Origin: Maribacter sp. BPC-D8
GTDB taxonomy: Bacteria > Bacteroidota > Bacteroidia > Flavobacteriales > Flavobacteriaceae
Length of the DNA: 64,000 bases
Assembly: GCF_035207705.1 (NCBI RefSeq)
Contig: NZ_CP128187.1
Location: forward strand, 1,550,001-1,614,000
Direction of reading: 5' to 3'
Part shown: positions 45,974 to 56,449 of the stretch, one piece after another
Position numbering within the stretch: the stretch's first letter is position 1
Layout: the number at the start of each line of letters is the position of its first letter
Notes under the pieces: generated by a model
Told to the model about the DNA's origin: nothing
Seen by the model: the letters and a program-made list of their open reading frames with translations, nothing else
Databases searched by the model: none
Position numbers and translations under genes: made by a program

Positions 45974-46047
45974 ATTACAATTCAATACAAAGAACCTACA
46001 ACTGGGTCATCTATTTTATCAAAAACAATGGAATAGAAAGATATTTG
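45974..46047 (+). promoter_or_regulatory. Phased direct-repeat promoter of the TPR-like partner
   Basis: TACAATTCAA at 45976 and TACAACTGGG at 45997 are 21 bases apart, and GATATTTG begins 43 bases after the second. The spacing equals that before the TonB receptor base for base. ATTTTAT is also conserved at the same place in both. Confidence 0.6.
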
Positions 46048-46081
46048 AATAACAATAAATAACATCAAAAAACTATACATC

Positions 46082-46720
46082 ATGAAATCAGTACTACTAA
46101 TTGCCACGTTTATTTTCACACTTAGCTTAACTGCGCAAACACCTTATGAAAAAGGGATGAATGATGCATTTGCATTATGGAAGCAACAAAAGAATACAGA
46201 AGCCGTGCAACTATTTGAAAGAATCGCATCTGTAGAAACTGATAATTGGTTACCATCATATTATGCAGGATTAATTGAAATAGTAAGCAGTTTTGGATTA
46301 AAAGATGAAGCACTGCTAACTACCAAACTAACCAGAGCAAAAGGGTTTCTAGATAACGCATCGTCAATATCAAAAGACAACCCAGAAATAATGATTTCTT
46401 ATGCCCTTTTAAATACAGCATACATTGCTTTTGACGGTGCAAAATACGGAATGACATTATCGGGTGAAAACATAGCAATCTATAAAAAAGCACAAGCCAT
46501 AGCACCAAACAACCCAAGAGTACTTTTAGGAAAAACAGAATGGGATATGGGAACAGCCAAATTCTTTGGTAAATCTATCACTCCCTATTGCGAAGATGTT
46601 GAACGTGCCATTATATTATTCAACGAAGAAGAACAAACGATACCATATTACCCTTACACAGGTTTAGAAAGAGCGAATGAGATTAGTAGCAACTGTAAAA
46701 AAGAAACCTCCCCTAATTAA
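46082..46720 (+). CDS. Periplasmic TPR-like protein, partner of the TonB receptor
   Basis: 212 residues. A signal peptide (LLIATFIFTLSLTAQ) precedes a helical-repeat body: WKQQKNTEAVQLFERI (about 33-48) looks like one TPR helix pair and AIAPNNPRVLLGKTEWDM another. No enzymatic motif is seen. It has its own copy of the promoter layout found before the receptor, so the two are probably co-regulated and may work together, for instance as a periplasmic ligand or accessory protein. The terminator stem overlaps its last codons. Confidence 0.75.
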   Translation: MKSVLLIATFIFTLSLTAQTPYEKGMNDAFALWKQQKNTEAVQLFERIASVETDNWLPSYYAGLIEIVSSFGLKDEALLTTKLTRAKGFLDNASSISKDNPEIMISYALLNTAYIAFDGAKYGMTLSGENIAIYKKAQAIAPNNPRVLLGKTEWDMGTAKFFGKSITPYCEDVERAIILFNEEEQTIPYYPYTGLERANEISSNCKKETSPN

Positions 46721-46737
46721 TAGGAGAGGTTTTTTTT
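46704..46737. terminator. Terminator overlapping the end of the TPR-like gene
   Basis: A 12-bp stem (AAACCTCCCCTA and its near-complement, one mismatch) with loop ATTAA is followed by T's. The stem starts inside the coding region. On the minus strand it can also end gapN. Confidence 0.82.
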
Positions 46738-46758
46738 GATAGTCTAAATAAAAGACTT

Positions 46759-48345
46759 TTATAATATATAATCAGTACTTACAAAATTAGAAAGCTTAGC
46801 TTCTAATAAATTCTGAATAATTTCAGTATTCAAGTCGTTGTCTTTAAATGCTACAAAAGTTCTAATTGAGAACGAGCGTAATGCATCGTGAACACTTAAG
46901 GTTGCTTGTGCAGAATCTTTTCTACCGGTAAATGGGTATACATCTGGTCCTCTTTGGCAAGAACTATTTAAATTCACACGACAGACTAAGTTCACCAACG
47001 TATCTATTAATGGAGAAAGCGCATACACATCTTTACCAAACAAGCTTACTTGTTGGCCATAGTTGCTTTCTGCCATATCATCTAAAGGTTCTTCGATATC
47101 AGTGAAAGGTACGATGGGTATAATGGGTCCGAATTGCTCTTCTTGGTACACACGCATGTCTTTCGTTACCGGATATAGAACTGCAGGCCATATATAGTTA
47201 TCGAAACGCTTTCCTCCTTTTTTATTCAATATTTTAGCTCCTTTTGAAACCGCATCATCAATTAATTCTTGAATATAATCTGGTTTACCAGGTTCAGGTA
47301 ACGGAGTTAATTTCACCCCATCTTCCCACGGATTTCCAAATTTTAACTCATCGACTTTTTTAGCGAAGCTTTCATTGAATTTTGATCTAATTTCTTCGTG
47401 AACATACACCACTTTTAATGCCGTGCAACGTTGCCCGTTAAAAGACAGTGTACCAGCCAAGCATTCATTTATAGTTAAATCTAAATCAGCATCTGGTAAA
47501 ATAATCGCCGGGTTTTTAGCTTCTAAACCAAGTACCAATCGTAGTCTGTTACTTTTAGGGTGCTGCTCTTGTAGGGCATTTGCAGATTTACTATTACCTA
47601 TTAAAGCAAGTACATCTACTTTACCTGTTTGCATAATTGGCGCAGCAACAGTTCTACCTCTACCGAAAATTACATTAACCACCCCTTTTGGAAAACTAGT
47701 TTGAAAAGCTTCTAAAAGCGGCGTAATTAATAAAACACCATGCTTTGCAGGTTTAAAGATGGTTGTGTTCCCCATAATAATTGCAGGAATCAACAATGCA
47801 AAAGTTTCATTTAGCGGATAGTTATAAGGTCCTAAACATAAAACAACACCTAACGGTCCTCTTTTAATATGCGCATACACACCATCGTGTTTCGTAAACT
47901 TAGCGGCATCTCGATCTAGCTGCTTATAATCTTCAATGGTATCTTCAATATATTCAACAGTACGATCAAATTCTTTCTGAGAGTCTGGTAAAGACTTACC
48001 AATTTCCCACATTAACAATTTAACCACTTCTTCTCTTTTGGTCTTCATTTTTGTAACGAAAACCTCCATACATTCAATACGGTCTTTCACATGCATGGTT
48101 GGCCAAATTCCCTTTCCCTTATCATACGCCTTTAATGCTCCGTTTAAAGCATCTAAAGCTTCTGCTTCTTGTAAATCTGGAATACTACCTAATAGGGTTG
48201 GCTTATATTCTTTTGTTGAAGAAATGGTAGAATATACCTCTGTGGTATCTCCTTTCCATTCTTTTAATTCTCCGTTGACCAAATAATGTCTTTGATCTAT
48301 AGTTGATGTTATTTTAAATTCTTCAGGAATTTTAATATCGCTCAT
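46759..48345 (-). CDS. gapN: NADP-dependent non-phosphorylating glyceraldehyde-3-phosphate dehydrogenase
   Basis: 528 residues, aldehyde dehydrogenase superfamily. [17 protein letters not shown] (about 173-189) is the family's cofactor-side loop, [12 protein letters not shown] holds the general base Glu, and [12 protein letters not shown] the catalytic Cys. The length and the N-terminal extension with YLVNGE fit the GapN group, which oxidises glyceraldehyde-3-phosphate straight to 3-phosphoglycerate and makes NADPH but no ATP. A related aldehyde as substrate cannot be excluded. It lies 91 bases downstream of ilvA. Confidence 0.82.
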   Translation of the reverse strand: MSDIKIPEEFKITSTIDQRHYLVNGELKEWKGDTTEVYSTISSTKEYKPTLLGSIPDLQEAEALDALNGALKAYDKGKGIWPTMHVKDRIECMEVFVTKMKTKREEVVKLLMWEIGKSLPDSQKEFDRTVEYIEDTIEDYKQLDRDAAKFTKHDGVYAHIKRGPLGVVLCLGPYNYPLNETFALLIPAIIMGNTTIFKPAKHGVLLITPLLEAFQTSFPKGVVNVIFGRGRTVAAPIMQTGKVDVLALIGNSKSANALQEQHPKSNRLRLVLGLEAKNPAIILPDADLDLTINECLAGTLSFNGQRCTALKVVYVHEEIRSKFNESFAKKVDELKFGNPWEDGVKLTPLPEPGKPDYIQELIDDAVSKGAKILNKKGGKRFDNYIWPAVLYPVTKDMRVYQEEQFGPIIPIVPFTDIEEPLDDMAESNYGQQVSLFGKDVYALSPLIDTLVNLVCRVNLNSSCQRGPDVYPFTGRKDSAQATLSVHDALRSFSIRTFVAFKDNDLNTEIIQNLLEAKLSNFVSTDYIL

Positions 48346-48436
48346 TTCATTTTCTATTTTGCACTATGATTGATAATTGTATTATAGATTGATTTCTAAA
48401 ATAACTAGAAATTGAATCTGTTATATTAAAAGTAGT

Positions 48437-49702
48437 TTAAACCAAATATTCAAACAAGTCTGGTTTGTCATTTATATATTCTCCATAGAAATTGTTAGAT
48501 TTCATGCGTTCTACCAAAGGTTTCAAGTCCTCTGTATTCTTTAATTCTATACCTACAACAGCCGGCGCATTTTCTCTACTCGATTTCTTAGAATACTCGA
48601 AATGGGTAATATCATCGTTTGGACCTAAAATATCAACCACAAACTCTTTTAGGGCACCAGGTCGCTGCGGAAAACGAATAATAAAGTAATGTTTGAGTTT
48701 ACCATAAAGCAATGCTCGTTCTTTAATTTCAGCCGTTCTAGTGATGTCATTATTACTTCCGCCAATAATACACACTACATTCTTGCCAACAATTTCATCT
48801 TTATAATCATCTAAAGCTGCAATCGATAAAGCTCCAGCAGGTTCAACAACTATAGCGTCTCTATTATAGAGATCTAGAATAGTTTGGCATGCTTTGCCTT
48901 CGTCGACCGTAATCATATTATCTAGATAATAATTACAGATGGCATAGGTCAAACTACCTACTTTTTTGACCGCTGCACCATCAATAAATTTATCAATATG
49001 ATCAAGCGCAACTACTTTACCTGCTTCTATGGAAGTTTTCATGGATGGAGCACCTTTAGGTTCAACTCCAATAATTTTTGTATCCGGCGAAAGCTCACTA
49101 AAAACACTAATGAGTCCAGATGCTAGACCTCCACCACCAATGCACACAAAAAGATAATCTATTGGAGTTTTTGATTGTGAAATTAACTCAAGTCCAACAG
49201 TAGCCTGACCCTCAATAATTTTAGGATCATCGAACGGGTGTACAAATATCTTCCCTTGTTTATCACCATACGTTCTAGCAGCCAAAGAAGCATCATCAAA
49301 AGTATCACCTTCTAAAACTATTTCAACCCATTCGCCACCGAACAGTTTAGTCTGTTCTATTTTTTGCTTAGGCGTAACCGAAGGCATATAAATAGTCCCT
49401 TTAATTTTTAAATGAAAGCAAGCAAAAGCCACACCCTGTGCATGATTACCTGCACTGGCACAAATAACACCTTTTGCTCGTTCTTCTTCGGTTAAAGAGC
49501 TTATTTTGTTGAAAGCACCTCTAATTTTATAAGAACGTACGCGTTGCAAATCTTCGCGCTTTAAACGAACTTGACAGTTATACTGTTTAGACAAACGAAT
49601 ACTTTCTGTTAGCGGAGTAACCTCTGAAATTTCAGAAATGGTCTGTGCAGCTTTTAAAACATCATCTAATTTAGGAAAATATGCTGGCTTTGTACCTTTC
49701 AT
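48437..49702 (-). CDS. ilvA: Threonine dehydratase
   Basis: 421 residues, PLP fold type II. The PLP lysine is in VRSYKIRGAFNK (about 56-67) and the phosphate-binding loop is CIGGGGLASG. A single ACT-like regulatory domain closes the chain (about 330-421, starting KHYFIIRFPQRPGAL), shorter than the double domain of E. coli IlvA. It makes 2-oxobutyrate for isoleucine. It is the last ilv gene, 155 bases after ilvC, and that gap contains a long inverted repeat. Confidence 0.92.
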   Translation of the reverse strand: MKGTKPAYFPKLDDVLKAAQTISEISEVTPLTESIRLSKQYNCQVRLKREDLQRVRSYKIRGAFNKISSLTEEERAKGVICASAGNHAQGVAFACFHLKIKGTIYMPSVTPKQKIEQTKLFGGEWVEIVLEGDTFDDASLAARTYGDKQGKIFVHPFDDPKIIEGQATVGLELISQSKTPIDYLFVCIGGGGLASGLISVFSELSPDTKIIGVEPKGAPSMKTSIEAGKVVALDHIDKFIDGAAVKKVGSLTYAICNYYLDNMITVDEGKACQTILDLYNRDAIVVEPAGALSIAALDDYKDEIVGKNVVCIIGGSNNDITRTAEIKERALLYGKLKHYFIIRFPQRPGALKEFVVDILGPNDDITHFEYSKKSSRENAPAVVGIELKNTEDLKPLVERMKSNNFYGEYINDKPDLFEYLV

Positions 49703-49751
49703 ATTAAATACTTTCTATTATTAAAAATTTTATAACTCGTACGAAACCTAA

Positions 49752-49831
49752 ATTGTCCGCTTAAGAACACTTCTTGTAAAACCACAACCCATATAGGGTC
49801 ATATTTCTCAGAATGAACTTAACCGGACAAT
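49752..49831 (-). promoter_or_regulatory. Long imperfect stem between ilvC and ilvA
   Basis: ATTGTCCGCTTAAG at 49752-49765 and CTTAACCGGACAAT at 49818-49831 pair over 14 bases with one mismatch. The 52 bases between include a small ACCC/GGGT hairpin. There is no T-run, so it is not a simple terminator. It may be an RNA switch, a processing site or a mobile intergenic repeat. Confidence 0.55.
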
Positions 49832-49857
49832 CGGTATATCTATAAAAGATTATAAAA

Positions 49858-51333
49858 CTATACGATAGGCTTCATTGCCGTCATTGACTCACGTAAACGT
49901 GTACCAACGATTTCTACCGGATGCGTACGTAACGCTTTGTTTATTGCAATTAACTGTGCATTATCAACGTCATTATCGATATTTCCAGAGAAGTTTGTAC
50001 CAATAACATCAGTATCAATACCTTTCATGAAGTCAGTTAATAAAGGCTTACAAGCATGATCAAAAAGGTAACAACCATATTCAGCTGTATCAGAAATAAC
50101 ACGGTTCATTTCAAACAATTTCTTACGCGCGATTGTGTTTGCAATTAACGGAGTTTCATGTAAAGACTCGTAGTATGCAGATTCAGCGATAATACCAGAT
50201 TCTGTCATTGCCTCGAAAGCCAATTCAACACCAGCTCTTACCATAGCAACCATTAACACACCGTTGTCATAGAATTCTTGTTCTGTAATTTCTTGACTAC
50301 CAGCAGGTGTTTTCTCAAAAGCAGTTTCACCTGTTGCAGCTCTCCACGTTAATAAATTCTTATCATCATTTGCCCAATCTTCCATCATCGTTTTTGAGAA
50401 ATGACCTGTCATAATATCATCCATATGCTTTTGAAACAACGGACGCATAATATCTTTTAGCTCTTCGGATAATTCAAAAGCCTTTACTTTAGCAGGATTA
50501 GTAAGACGGTCCATCATATGTGTAATACCACCGTACTTCATTCCTTCAGTAATAGTTTCCCATCCGTATTGAATCAGTTTAGAAGCATAACCAGCATCAA
50601 TTCCTTTCTCAATCATTTTATCGAAACAAAGAATAGAACCTGTTTGCAACAAACCACAAAGAATAGTTTGCTCTCCCATTAAATCTGATTTTACTTCAGC
50701 AACAAAAGAAGACATTAAAACACCTGCTCTATCACCACCAGTACCTACAGCATAAGCTTTCGCTTGCTCTAGTCCTTTACCTTGATGGTCGTTATCTGGG
50801 TGAACCGCTATTAAAGTTGGTACACCAAAACCTCTTTTATATTCTTCACGTACTTCTGATCCCGGACACTTTGGCGCAACCATAATTACCGTAATATCTT
50901 CACGTATTTGCATACCTTCTTCTACGATATTAAAACCGTGAGAATACGAAAGTGTAGCATCTTTTTTCATTAAAGGCATAACCGCACTAACCACAGCAGT
51001 ATGTTGCTTGTCTGGAGTAAGGTTAATTACAACATCGGCAGTAGGAATCAATTCTTGGTAGGTACCCACTGTGAATCCGTTTTCAGAGGCATTTACAAAA
51101 GATTGTCTTTTTTCTTTTATAGCAGCATCACGAAGTGTATAAGAAATATCTAAACCAGAATCTCTCATGTTCAACCCTTGGTTCAAACCTTGAGCACCAC
51201 AACCTACGATTACAATTTTTTTGCCTTTTAAAGCATTTACACCATCTGCAAACTCAGCCGAATCCATGAAGCGACATTTTCCAAGTTGCGTTAATTTATC
51301 TCTTAATGATAGCGTATTAAAATAATTGGCCAT
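49858..51333 (-). CDS. ilvC: Ketol-acid reductoisomerase, class II
   Basis: 491 residues, the long E. coli-like class with a duplicated knotted domain. NADPH-binding [20 protein letters not shown] (about 36-55) and the metal-binding acidic residues in [12 protein letters not shown] (about 215-226) are visible. It converts acetolactate and acetohydroxybutyrate in valine and isoleucine synthesis. It lies 39 bases after ilvN. Confidence 0.97.
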   Translation of the reverse strand: MANYFNTLSLRDKLTQLGKCRFMDSAEFADGVNALKGKKIVIVGCGAQGLNQGLNMRDSGLDISYTLRDAAIKEKRQSFVNASENGFTVGTYQELIPTADVVINLTPDKQHTAVVSAVMPLMKKDATLSYSHGFNIVEEGMQIREDITVIMVAPKCPGSEVREEYKRGFGVPTLIAVHPDNDHQGKGLEQAKAYAVGTGGDRAGVLMSSFVAEVKSDLMGEQTILCGLLQTGSILCFDKMIEKGIDAGYASKLIQYGWETITEGMKYGGITHMMDRLTNPAKVKAFELSEELKDIMRPLFQKHMDDIMTGHFSKTMMEDWANDDKNLLTWRAATGETAFEKTPAGSQEITEQEFYDNGVLMVAMVRAGVELAFEAMTESGIIAESAYYESLHETPLIANTIARKKLFEMNRVISDTAEYGCYLFDHACKPLLTDFMKGIDTDVIGTNFSGNIDNDVDNAQLIAINKALRTHPVEIVGTRLRESMTAMKPIV

Positions 51334-51372
51334 TTTGTATTTACTTTATTTGATTATTGTTATGATTCTTTA

Positions 51373-51891
51373 TTAAAATTCTTTTAGTATCGCTGAAATT
51401 TTCATTTCATCTTTTGTAACCGAAATACGGCCAGAGCGTACAAACTGCATAATGCCATACGGCTTTAATTGATCGTACATTTCTTCAATCTCATTTCTTC
51501 TACCGCTTTTGGCGATAACAAAAAAGTCTCTTGATACTGTGACGATCTGTGCATTGTTATCTTTTATGATGTTCTGAATTTGACGTTCATCAAATAAGAG
51601 TCCTGATGCTATTTTAAATAAAGCAGATTCTTGATATATAGTCTCATCATCGGTATGATAATATGCTTTTATAACTTCTATTTGCTTCTCGATCTGACCG
51701 ACAATATTATGCACCCATTTTTCGGTTGTATGTGCTACAATCGTAAATTTAGAAACATCATCAATCTCTGATTTAGAAACATTTAGACTCTCTATATTAA
51801 TATGTCTCTTTAAAAATATACCTGATATTCTGTTCAGTAATCCAACATTGTTTTCTGAATATACCGATATTGTAAACCATTTATTTTCCAT
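51373..51891 (-). CDS. ilvN: Acetolactate synthase small (regulatory) subunit
   Basis: 172 residues. An N-terminal ACT domain (about 6-80) begins with FTISVYSENNVGLLNRISGIF; the Asn and Gly around GLL bind valine in known small subunits. A C-terminal regulatory domain (about 90-172) follows. It activates IlvB and gives feedback inhibition. A methyltransferase gene separates it from ilvB. Confidence 0.93.
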   Translation of the reverse strand: MENKWFTISVYSENNVGLLNRISGIFLKRHINIESLNVSKSEIDDVSKFTIVAHTTEKWVHNIVGQIEKQIEVIKAYYHTDDETIYQESALFKIASGLLFDERQIQNIIKDNNAQIVTVSRDFFVIAKSGRRNEIEEMYDQLKPYGIMQFVRSGRISVTKDEMKISAILKEF

Positions 51892-51954
51892 AAGCTCTAA
51901 TTACCTATTCCTCTTTACAAGAGGATTTTATGGTGTCATTATAATTAATCTATA

Positions 51955-52533
51955 TTATTTCTTTACGGCCATAATTAAGCCTGTTGACCAATTCATTTTA
52001 GTCAATTGTAAATCTTCTCGCTTTTCTAAATACGCCGTCAATTCAATCACATTATCCTCATGACCAGCTGGCCAATTCGGTTGTTTTGTCATATCATCGA
52101 TAATGTAAAATCCGCCAACATGAAGTAAATCTAAAACCTCATCGATCTCACTGTACTTACCTGGCCAGGCATCTGCAAAAATCAAATCAAATTTTGTACC
52201 TGAATATTCCTTGATCCAATCGGTACCATCTTTACAAATAACCTCAACCCTATCATCGTTACCAAAATAACTTGTAGCTATTGAAATTAACGCTGGGTCA
52301 TTATCTACGGATATCAATTTAGAATCAGCATCCATACCTTCAATCATCCAAGAAAGACTAAGACCAATACCAGTACCAATTTCTAAAAATCTACCTTTTG
52401 GCTTAGATGCTATCAAAGTTTTGAGAAAGCTACCAACGTACAAGTCTGAGGGCATCGTAAATCCGATTTCTTCAGATTTACGAGTAATCTCTGTATGCAT
52501 TTTCGGAATATCTTGTATGTTAGTATCGTTCAT
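51955..52533 (-). CDS. SAM-dependent class I O-methyltransferase-like protein
   Basis: 192 residues. The SAM-binding motif I is LEIGTGIGLSLSWM (about 51-64), the acidic end of strand 2 is SVDNDPA, and IFADAWPGKY (about 117-126) takes the place of the metal-binding DADK-type motif of catechol-type O-methyltransferases. It lies 21 bases after ilvB and 63 before ilvN, inside the ilv operon. No role in branched-chain synthesis is known to me; substrate unknown. Confidence 0.82.
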   Translation of the reverse strand: MNDTNIQDIPKMHTEITRKSEEIGFTMPSDLYVGSFLKTLIASKPKGRFLEIGTGIGLSLSWMIEGMDADSKLISVDNDPALISIATSYFGNDDRVEVICKDGTDWIKEYSGTKFDLIFADAWPGKYSEIDEVLDLLHVGGFYIIDDMTKQPNWPAGHEDNVIELTAYLEKREDLQLTKMNWSTGLIMAVKK

Positions 52534-52554
52534 GAGATAGCTCTTTTCTCTTAT

Positions 52555-54288
52555 TTATTTCAATCTAACATCAGAAACCGAAGCACCAGAAGGTATCATT
52601 GGGAAAACATTACCTTCTTGTTCTACCTTAACCTCTAAAAAATAAGCTTCTTTAGAAGCCATCATTTCTTGAATTGTAGATTTTAAATCTTTACGTTCAG
52701 AAATTCGTTTTGCCTCAATACTATAACCTTCCGCTATTTTTACAAAATCAGGATTCACCATTACGGTAGATGCATATCTTTTCTCAAAGAACAACTCTTG
52801 CCATTGGCGAACCATACCTAAGTGCTCGTTGTTCAACACAACAATCTTAACAGGTACTTTATGTTGAAAAATTACACCCAATTCTTGAATAGTCATTTGG
52901 TAACCACCATCACCAATGATAGCAACCACTTCCCTCTCCATAGCTCCCATTTTGGCACCGATAGCGGCAGGTAAAGCAAAGCCCATAGTACCTAACCCGC
53001 CAGAAGTAATATTACTTTTAGACTGGGAAAATTTGGCATATCTACAAGCTATCATTTGGTGCTGACCTACATCAGAAACAATAACTGCTTTATTATTTGA
53101 AGCTAAATTGATTTCTTCAATCACCTCACCCATGGTCAAACCATTTTTAGTCGGGTGAATGTCTTTGTTTATAATAGTATCGAACTCAATTTTATATTTC
53201 TCTTTAAAGATATTATGCCAAGCATCATGGTTATTATCATTAACCAATGGTAATAACAACCCTAAAGTTTCTTTTGAGTTACCTAAAACAGCAACATCGG
53301 CATGCACATTCTTATTAATCTCTGCAGGGTCAATTTCAAAGTGAATTACCTTGGCTTGCTTTGCATAGTAATCTAAATTACCAGTTACACGATCATCAAA
53401 ACGCATACCTATTGCAATTAATAAGTCGCATTCATTCGTTAAAACGTTTGGTCCGTAATTACCATGCATACCTACCATACCGACATTTAGTGGATGAGAA
53501 GTATCTAAAGCCGAAGCTCCCATGATAGTCCAAGCTGCAGGTATACCCGCTTTTTCAACTAAAGCTTTCAGTTCTTGTTCTGCCTTACCAAGAATAACAC
53601 CTTGCCCCCAAACGATAAATGGTTTTTTGGCGCTGTTGATCAAATCAGCAGCTGCCTGAATCGCACTCATTTTCGGTTTTGGAAACGGCTTATAACTACG
53701 AACAGCAGTACATTTCTCATAAGAGAAATCGAAGGCATCTATTTGTGCATTTTTAGTGATATCAATTAATACCGGACCTGGTCTACCAGATTTAGCAATG
53801 TAAAAAGCTTTTGCCATTACTTCTGGTATTTCAGAAGCTTCAGTAATTTGATAGTTCCATTTAGTTACCGGAGTAGAAATACCAATAATATCAGTTTCTT
53901 GAAAGGCATCGGTACCTAGTAATTGTCTAGTAACCTGACCTGTAATGCAGACCATAGGTGTTGAATCTATCTGCGCATCTGCAAGACCGGTAACTAAATT
54001 TGTTGCACCAGGACCAGAAGTTGCTATCGCAACACCGACTTTACCTGAAACTCGAGCATACCCTTGAGCAGCATGCGTAGCACCCTGTTCATGTCTTGTA
54101 AGAATATGCGTTAACTTATCTTGAAACTTATATAGTTCATCGTAGACGGGCATAATTGCGCCACCAGGGTAGCCATACATTGTTTCGACCCCTTCGGCCA
54201 ACAAACAATGAATTAATGCCTCTGCTCCAGAAATCTTAATAGTTTTCTTGGAATCTGTACCTTTTTTCTTCTCTTTTACTGTTTCCAT
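52555..54288 (-). CDS. ilvB: Acetolactate synthase large subunit
   Basis: 577 residues, ThDP enzyme. Catalytic Glu in RHEQGATHAAQGYARVSG (about 64-81), FAD-region WGQGVILGKAE, and the ThDP motif GDGGYQMT with NNEHLGMVRQW (about 455-495). It condenses pyruvate with pyruvate or 2-oxobutyrate. It follows ilvD by 93 bases and works with the small subunit encoded two genes further on. Confidence 0.96.
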   Translation of the reverse strand: METVKEKKKGTDSKKTIKISGAEALIHCLLAEGVETMYGYPGGAIMPVYDELYKFQDKLTHILTRHEQGATHAAQGYARVSGKVGVAIATSGPGATNLVTGLADAQIDSTPMVCITGQVTRQLLGTDAFQETDIIGISTPVTKWNYQITEASEIPEVMAKAFYIAKSGRPGPVLIDITKNAQIDAFDFSYEKCTAVRSYKPFPKPKMSAIQAAADLINSAKKPFIVWGQGVILGKAEQELKALVEKAGIPAAWTIMGASALDTSHPLNVGMVGMHGNYGPNVLTNECDLLIAIGMRFDDRVTGNLDYYAKQAKVIHFEIDPAEINKNVHADVAVLGNSKETLGLLLPLVNDNNHDAWHNIFKEKYKIEFDTIINKDIHPTKNGLTMGEVIEEINLASNNKAVIVSDVGQHQMIACRYAKFSQSKSNITSGGLGTMGFALPAAIGAKMGAMEREVVAIIGDGGYQMTIQELGVIFQHKVPVKIVVLNNEHLGMVRQWQELFFEKRYASTVMVNPDFVKIAEGYSIEAKRISERKDLKSTIQEMMASKEAYFLEVKVEQEGNVFPMIPSGASVSDVRLK

Positions 54289-54381
54289 AATTAATAATCA
54301 AATTCAAGTATTGCATATAAGAGTTACAATAGCCTGATATTAAAATCCTACTAGAATTAATTAAAATCTAGCCGGTGTTAT

Positions 54382-56058
54382 TTAAAATTCATCGGTAACA
54401 CAACCTTTAGATGCTGATGATACCATACGAGCGTACTTGTATAAGCTTCCTCTTTTTACCTTTAATTCCGGTTGTTTCCATTTCTTCTTTCTTTCCGCTA
54501 ATTGATCATCCGTTAGGTTAACCGAAATCTCATTTTTCTCAGCATCAATAGTGATAATATCTCCATCTTCTAACAAACCGATTGCTCCACCTTCTTGTGC
54601 TTCAGGAGCAACATGACCTACAACGAAACCATGTGTACCACCAGAGAAACGACCATCTGTAATTAAAGCAACATCCTTACCTAGACCAGCACCCATAATA
54701 GCAGCAGTAGGCTTCAACATTTCTGGCATACCCGGTCCTCCTTTTGGACCTTCATAACGAATAACCACAACATCACCTTTTTTCACCTCACCTCTACCGA
54801 TACCGGCATTAGCAAGAAACTCGTCATTATATACTTTAGCCGGACCAGAGAAATACAATCCTTCTTTACCCGTAATTTTAGCAACCGATCCTTCAGTGGC
54901 TAGATTACCATAAAGAATACGTAAATGACCAGTTGCCTTAATAGGATTGCTCAAAGGCTTAATAACCTGCTGATGTTCTAATAAACCAGGTACATCAGCT
55001 AAATTCTCTGCAATTGTTTTACCGGTAACAGTAAGACAATCGCCATGTAACATATCGTTTTCAAGCATAAACTTCATAACGGCAGGTACACCACCTACAC
55101 GGTGAACATCTTCCATTAAGAATTTTCCACTTGGTTTTAAATCTGCCAAGAATGGCGTAGTATCACTAATTTTTTGAAAATCATCTAAAGTGAAATCTAC
55201 ATCTGCAGCTTTCGCAATTGCCAAAAAGTGTAAAACTGCATTCGTTGACCCACCCAAAAGTGTTAGCAAGCGAATAGCATTCTCCATTGATTTACGGGTA
55301 ATGATATCGCTTGGTTTAATATCTTTCTCTAAAAGGTTTCTTAAAGCCTTACCAGAGTTTATAGCATCGTATTGCTTATCTTTTCCAATAGCCGGGTTAG
55401 AAGAGTTGTAAGGCAATGCCATACCTAGAGCTTCAATAGCAGATGCCATCGTATTAGCAGTATACATACCACCACAAGCACCTGCACCAGGGCATGCATT
55501 CTGAATTACACCTTTATAATCCTCCTCATTCATTGTACCAGCAACCTTCTCGCCCCATGCTTCAAAAGCGGAAACGATATCTAAGGTCTTATCTTTATAA
55601 CAACCGGAAGCAATAGTACCACCATACACTAAAACTGATGGTCTATTTAAACGAATCATCGCCATAAGTGCACCTGGCATATTTTTATCGCAACCAACAA
55701 CAGTAACTAAACCATCATAGTTCATTGCTTGTACCACTGTTTCCATAGAATCAGCGATAATATCTCTAGAAGGTAAAGAATAACGCATACCGTAAGTACC
55801 CATAGATATACCATCACTTACACCAATAGTATTAAAAACGAGACCAACCAAGCCACTGCCGTTAACACCGACTTTGACCTCTTGAGCCAAGTCATTTAAG
55901 TGCATATTACAAGGGTTACCCTCATAACCTGTACTACCAATACCAATTAATGGTTTCTTTAGATCTTCTTCAGTTAAACCGATAGCATAAAGCATTGCTT
56001 GTGCCGCTGGTTGTGTTGGATCTTGGGTTACATTCTTACTATGTTTGTTCAACTCCAT
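54382..56058 (-). CDS. ilvD: Dihydroxy-acid dehydratase
   Basis: 558 residues, full length. The Fe-S cysteines appear in [11 protein letters not shown] (about 46-56), [11 protein letters not shown] (about 120-130) and [16 protein letters not shown] (about 188-203). It dehydrates dihydroxy-isovalerate and -methylvalerate to 2-oxoacids. First gene of the ilv cluster; it has a TAnnTTTG box 47 bases upstream and no leader-peptide attenuator that I can see. Confidence 0.97.
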   Translation of the reverse strand: MELNKHSKNVTQDPTQPAAQAMLYAIGLTEEDLKKPLIGIGSTGYEGNPCNMHLNDLAQEVKVGVNGSGLVGLVFNTIGVSDGISMGTYGMRYSLPSRDIIADSMETVVQAMNYDGLVTVVGCDKNMPGALMAMIRLNRPSVLVYGGTIASGCYKDKTLDIVSAFEAWGEKVAGTMNEEDYKGVIQNACPGAGACGGMYTANTMASAIEALGMALPYNSSNPAIGKDKQYDAINSGKALRNLLEKDIKPSDIITRKSMENAIRLLTLLGGSTNAVLHFLAIAKAADVDFTLDDFQKISDTTPFLADLKPSGKFLMEDVHRVGGVPAVMKFMLENDMLHGDCLTVTGKTIAENLADVPGLLEHQQVIKPLSNPIKATGHLRILYGNLATEGSVAKITGKEGLYFSGPAKVYNDEFLANAGIGRGEVKKGDVVVIRYEGPKGGPGMPEMLKPTAAIMGAGLGKDVALITDGRFSGGTHGFVVGHVAPEAQEGGAIGLLEDGDIITIDAEKNEISVNLTDDQLAERKKKWKQPELKVKRGSLYKYARMVSSASKGCVTDEF

Positions 56059-56105
56059 AATATAATTCTCGTATGCTTATCTTGATTTCTTAAATACTCC
56101 TTAAT

Positions 56106-56113
56106 CAAAGATA
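56106..56113 (-). promoter_or_regulatory. -7 box TATCTTTG of the ilv operon
   Basis: An exact TAnnTTTG match on the minus strand, 47 bases before the ilvD ATG. Confidence 0.6.
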
Positions 56114-56449
56114 AAAGTTTATAAAAATTTCTAATTTTAACAATAATGGTCAATACAAATTCACTTTGTCAAAAAACAGCTTAAATACCTCATTTTAAGA
56201 TATTTAAAACAATGTTTTATACCACATTCAATACTTCAAAACTGTGTGTAATTATCTATAAAACATAAAAAAACCTGCATCAAATATATCTGATACAGGT
56301 TTTTCTACATATTGAAAAGCTATATCATCCCAGATTAGGAATGACAATGACTAGTTCAATATTTAGGTTTGATAATTTCATATTACAATAGTAATGAAAA
56401 TATAGGTGATAAATAACCCCTTAACAAAATCGGTTCAAAAAGTAATAAA
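56114..56449. other. Intergenic region between pxpC and ilvD
   Basis: This is most of a 391-base gap between genes. It holds the pxp terminator and AT-rich sequence; a string near 56327-56350 (ATCCCAGATTAGGAATGACA) looks like a worn dispersed repeat. No open frame or RNA gene is supported. Confidence 0.5.
56265..56306 (-). terminator. Terminator downstream of the pxp operon
   Basis: On the minus strand the arms AAAAACCTGTATCA and TGATGCAGGTTTTT pair with one mismatch around an eight-base loop and run into T's. It lies 144 bases after pxpC. Confidence 0.8.

Noticed and set aside
43818..46720. Polysaccharide utilisation locus
   Set aside because: There is a TonB receptor but no SusD-like lipoprotein and no glycosidase beside it.
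56059..56264. Leader peptide or T-box attenuator before ilvD
   Set aside because: No short frame rich in Ile, Leu or Val and no antiterminator-terminator pair was seen between the ilv promoter box and the ATG; the only hairpin belongs to the pxp side.
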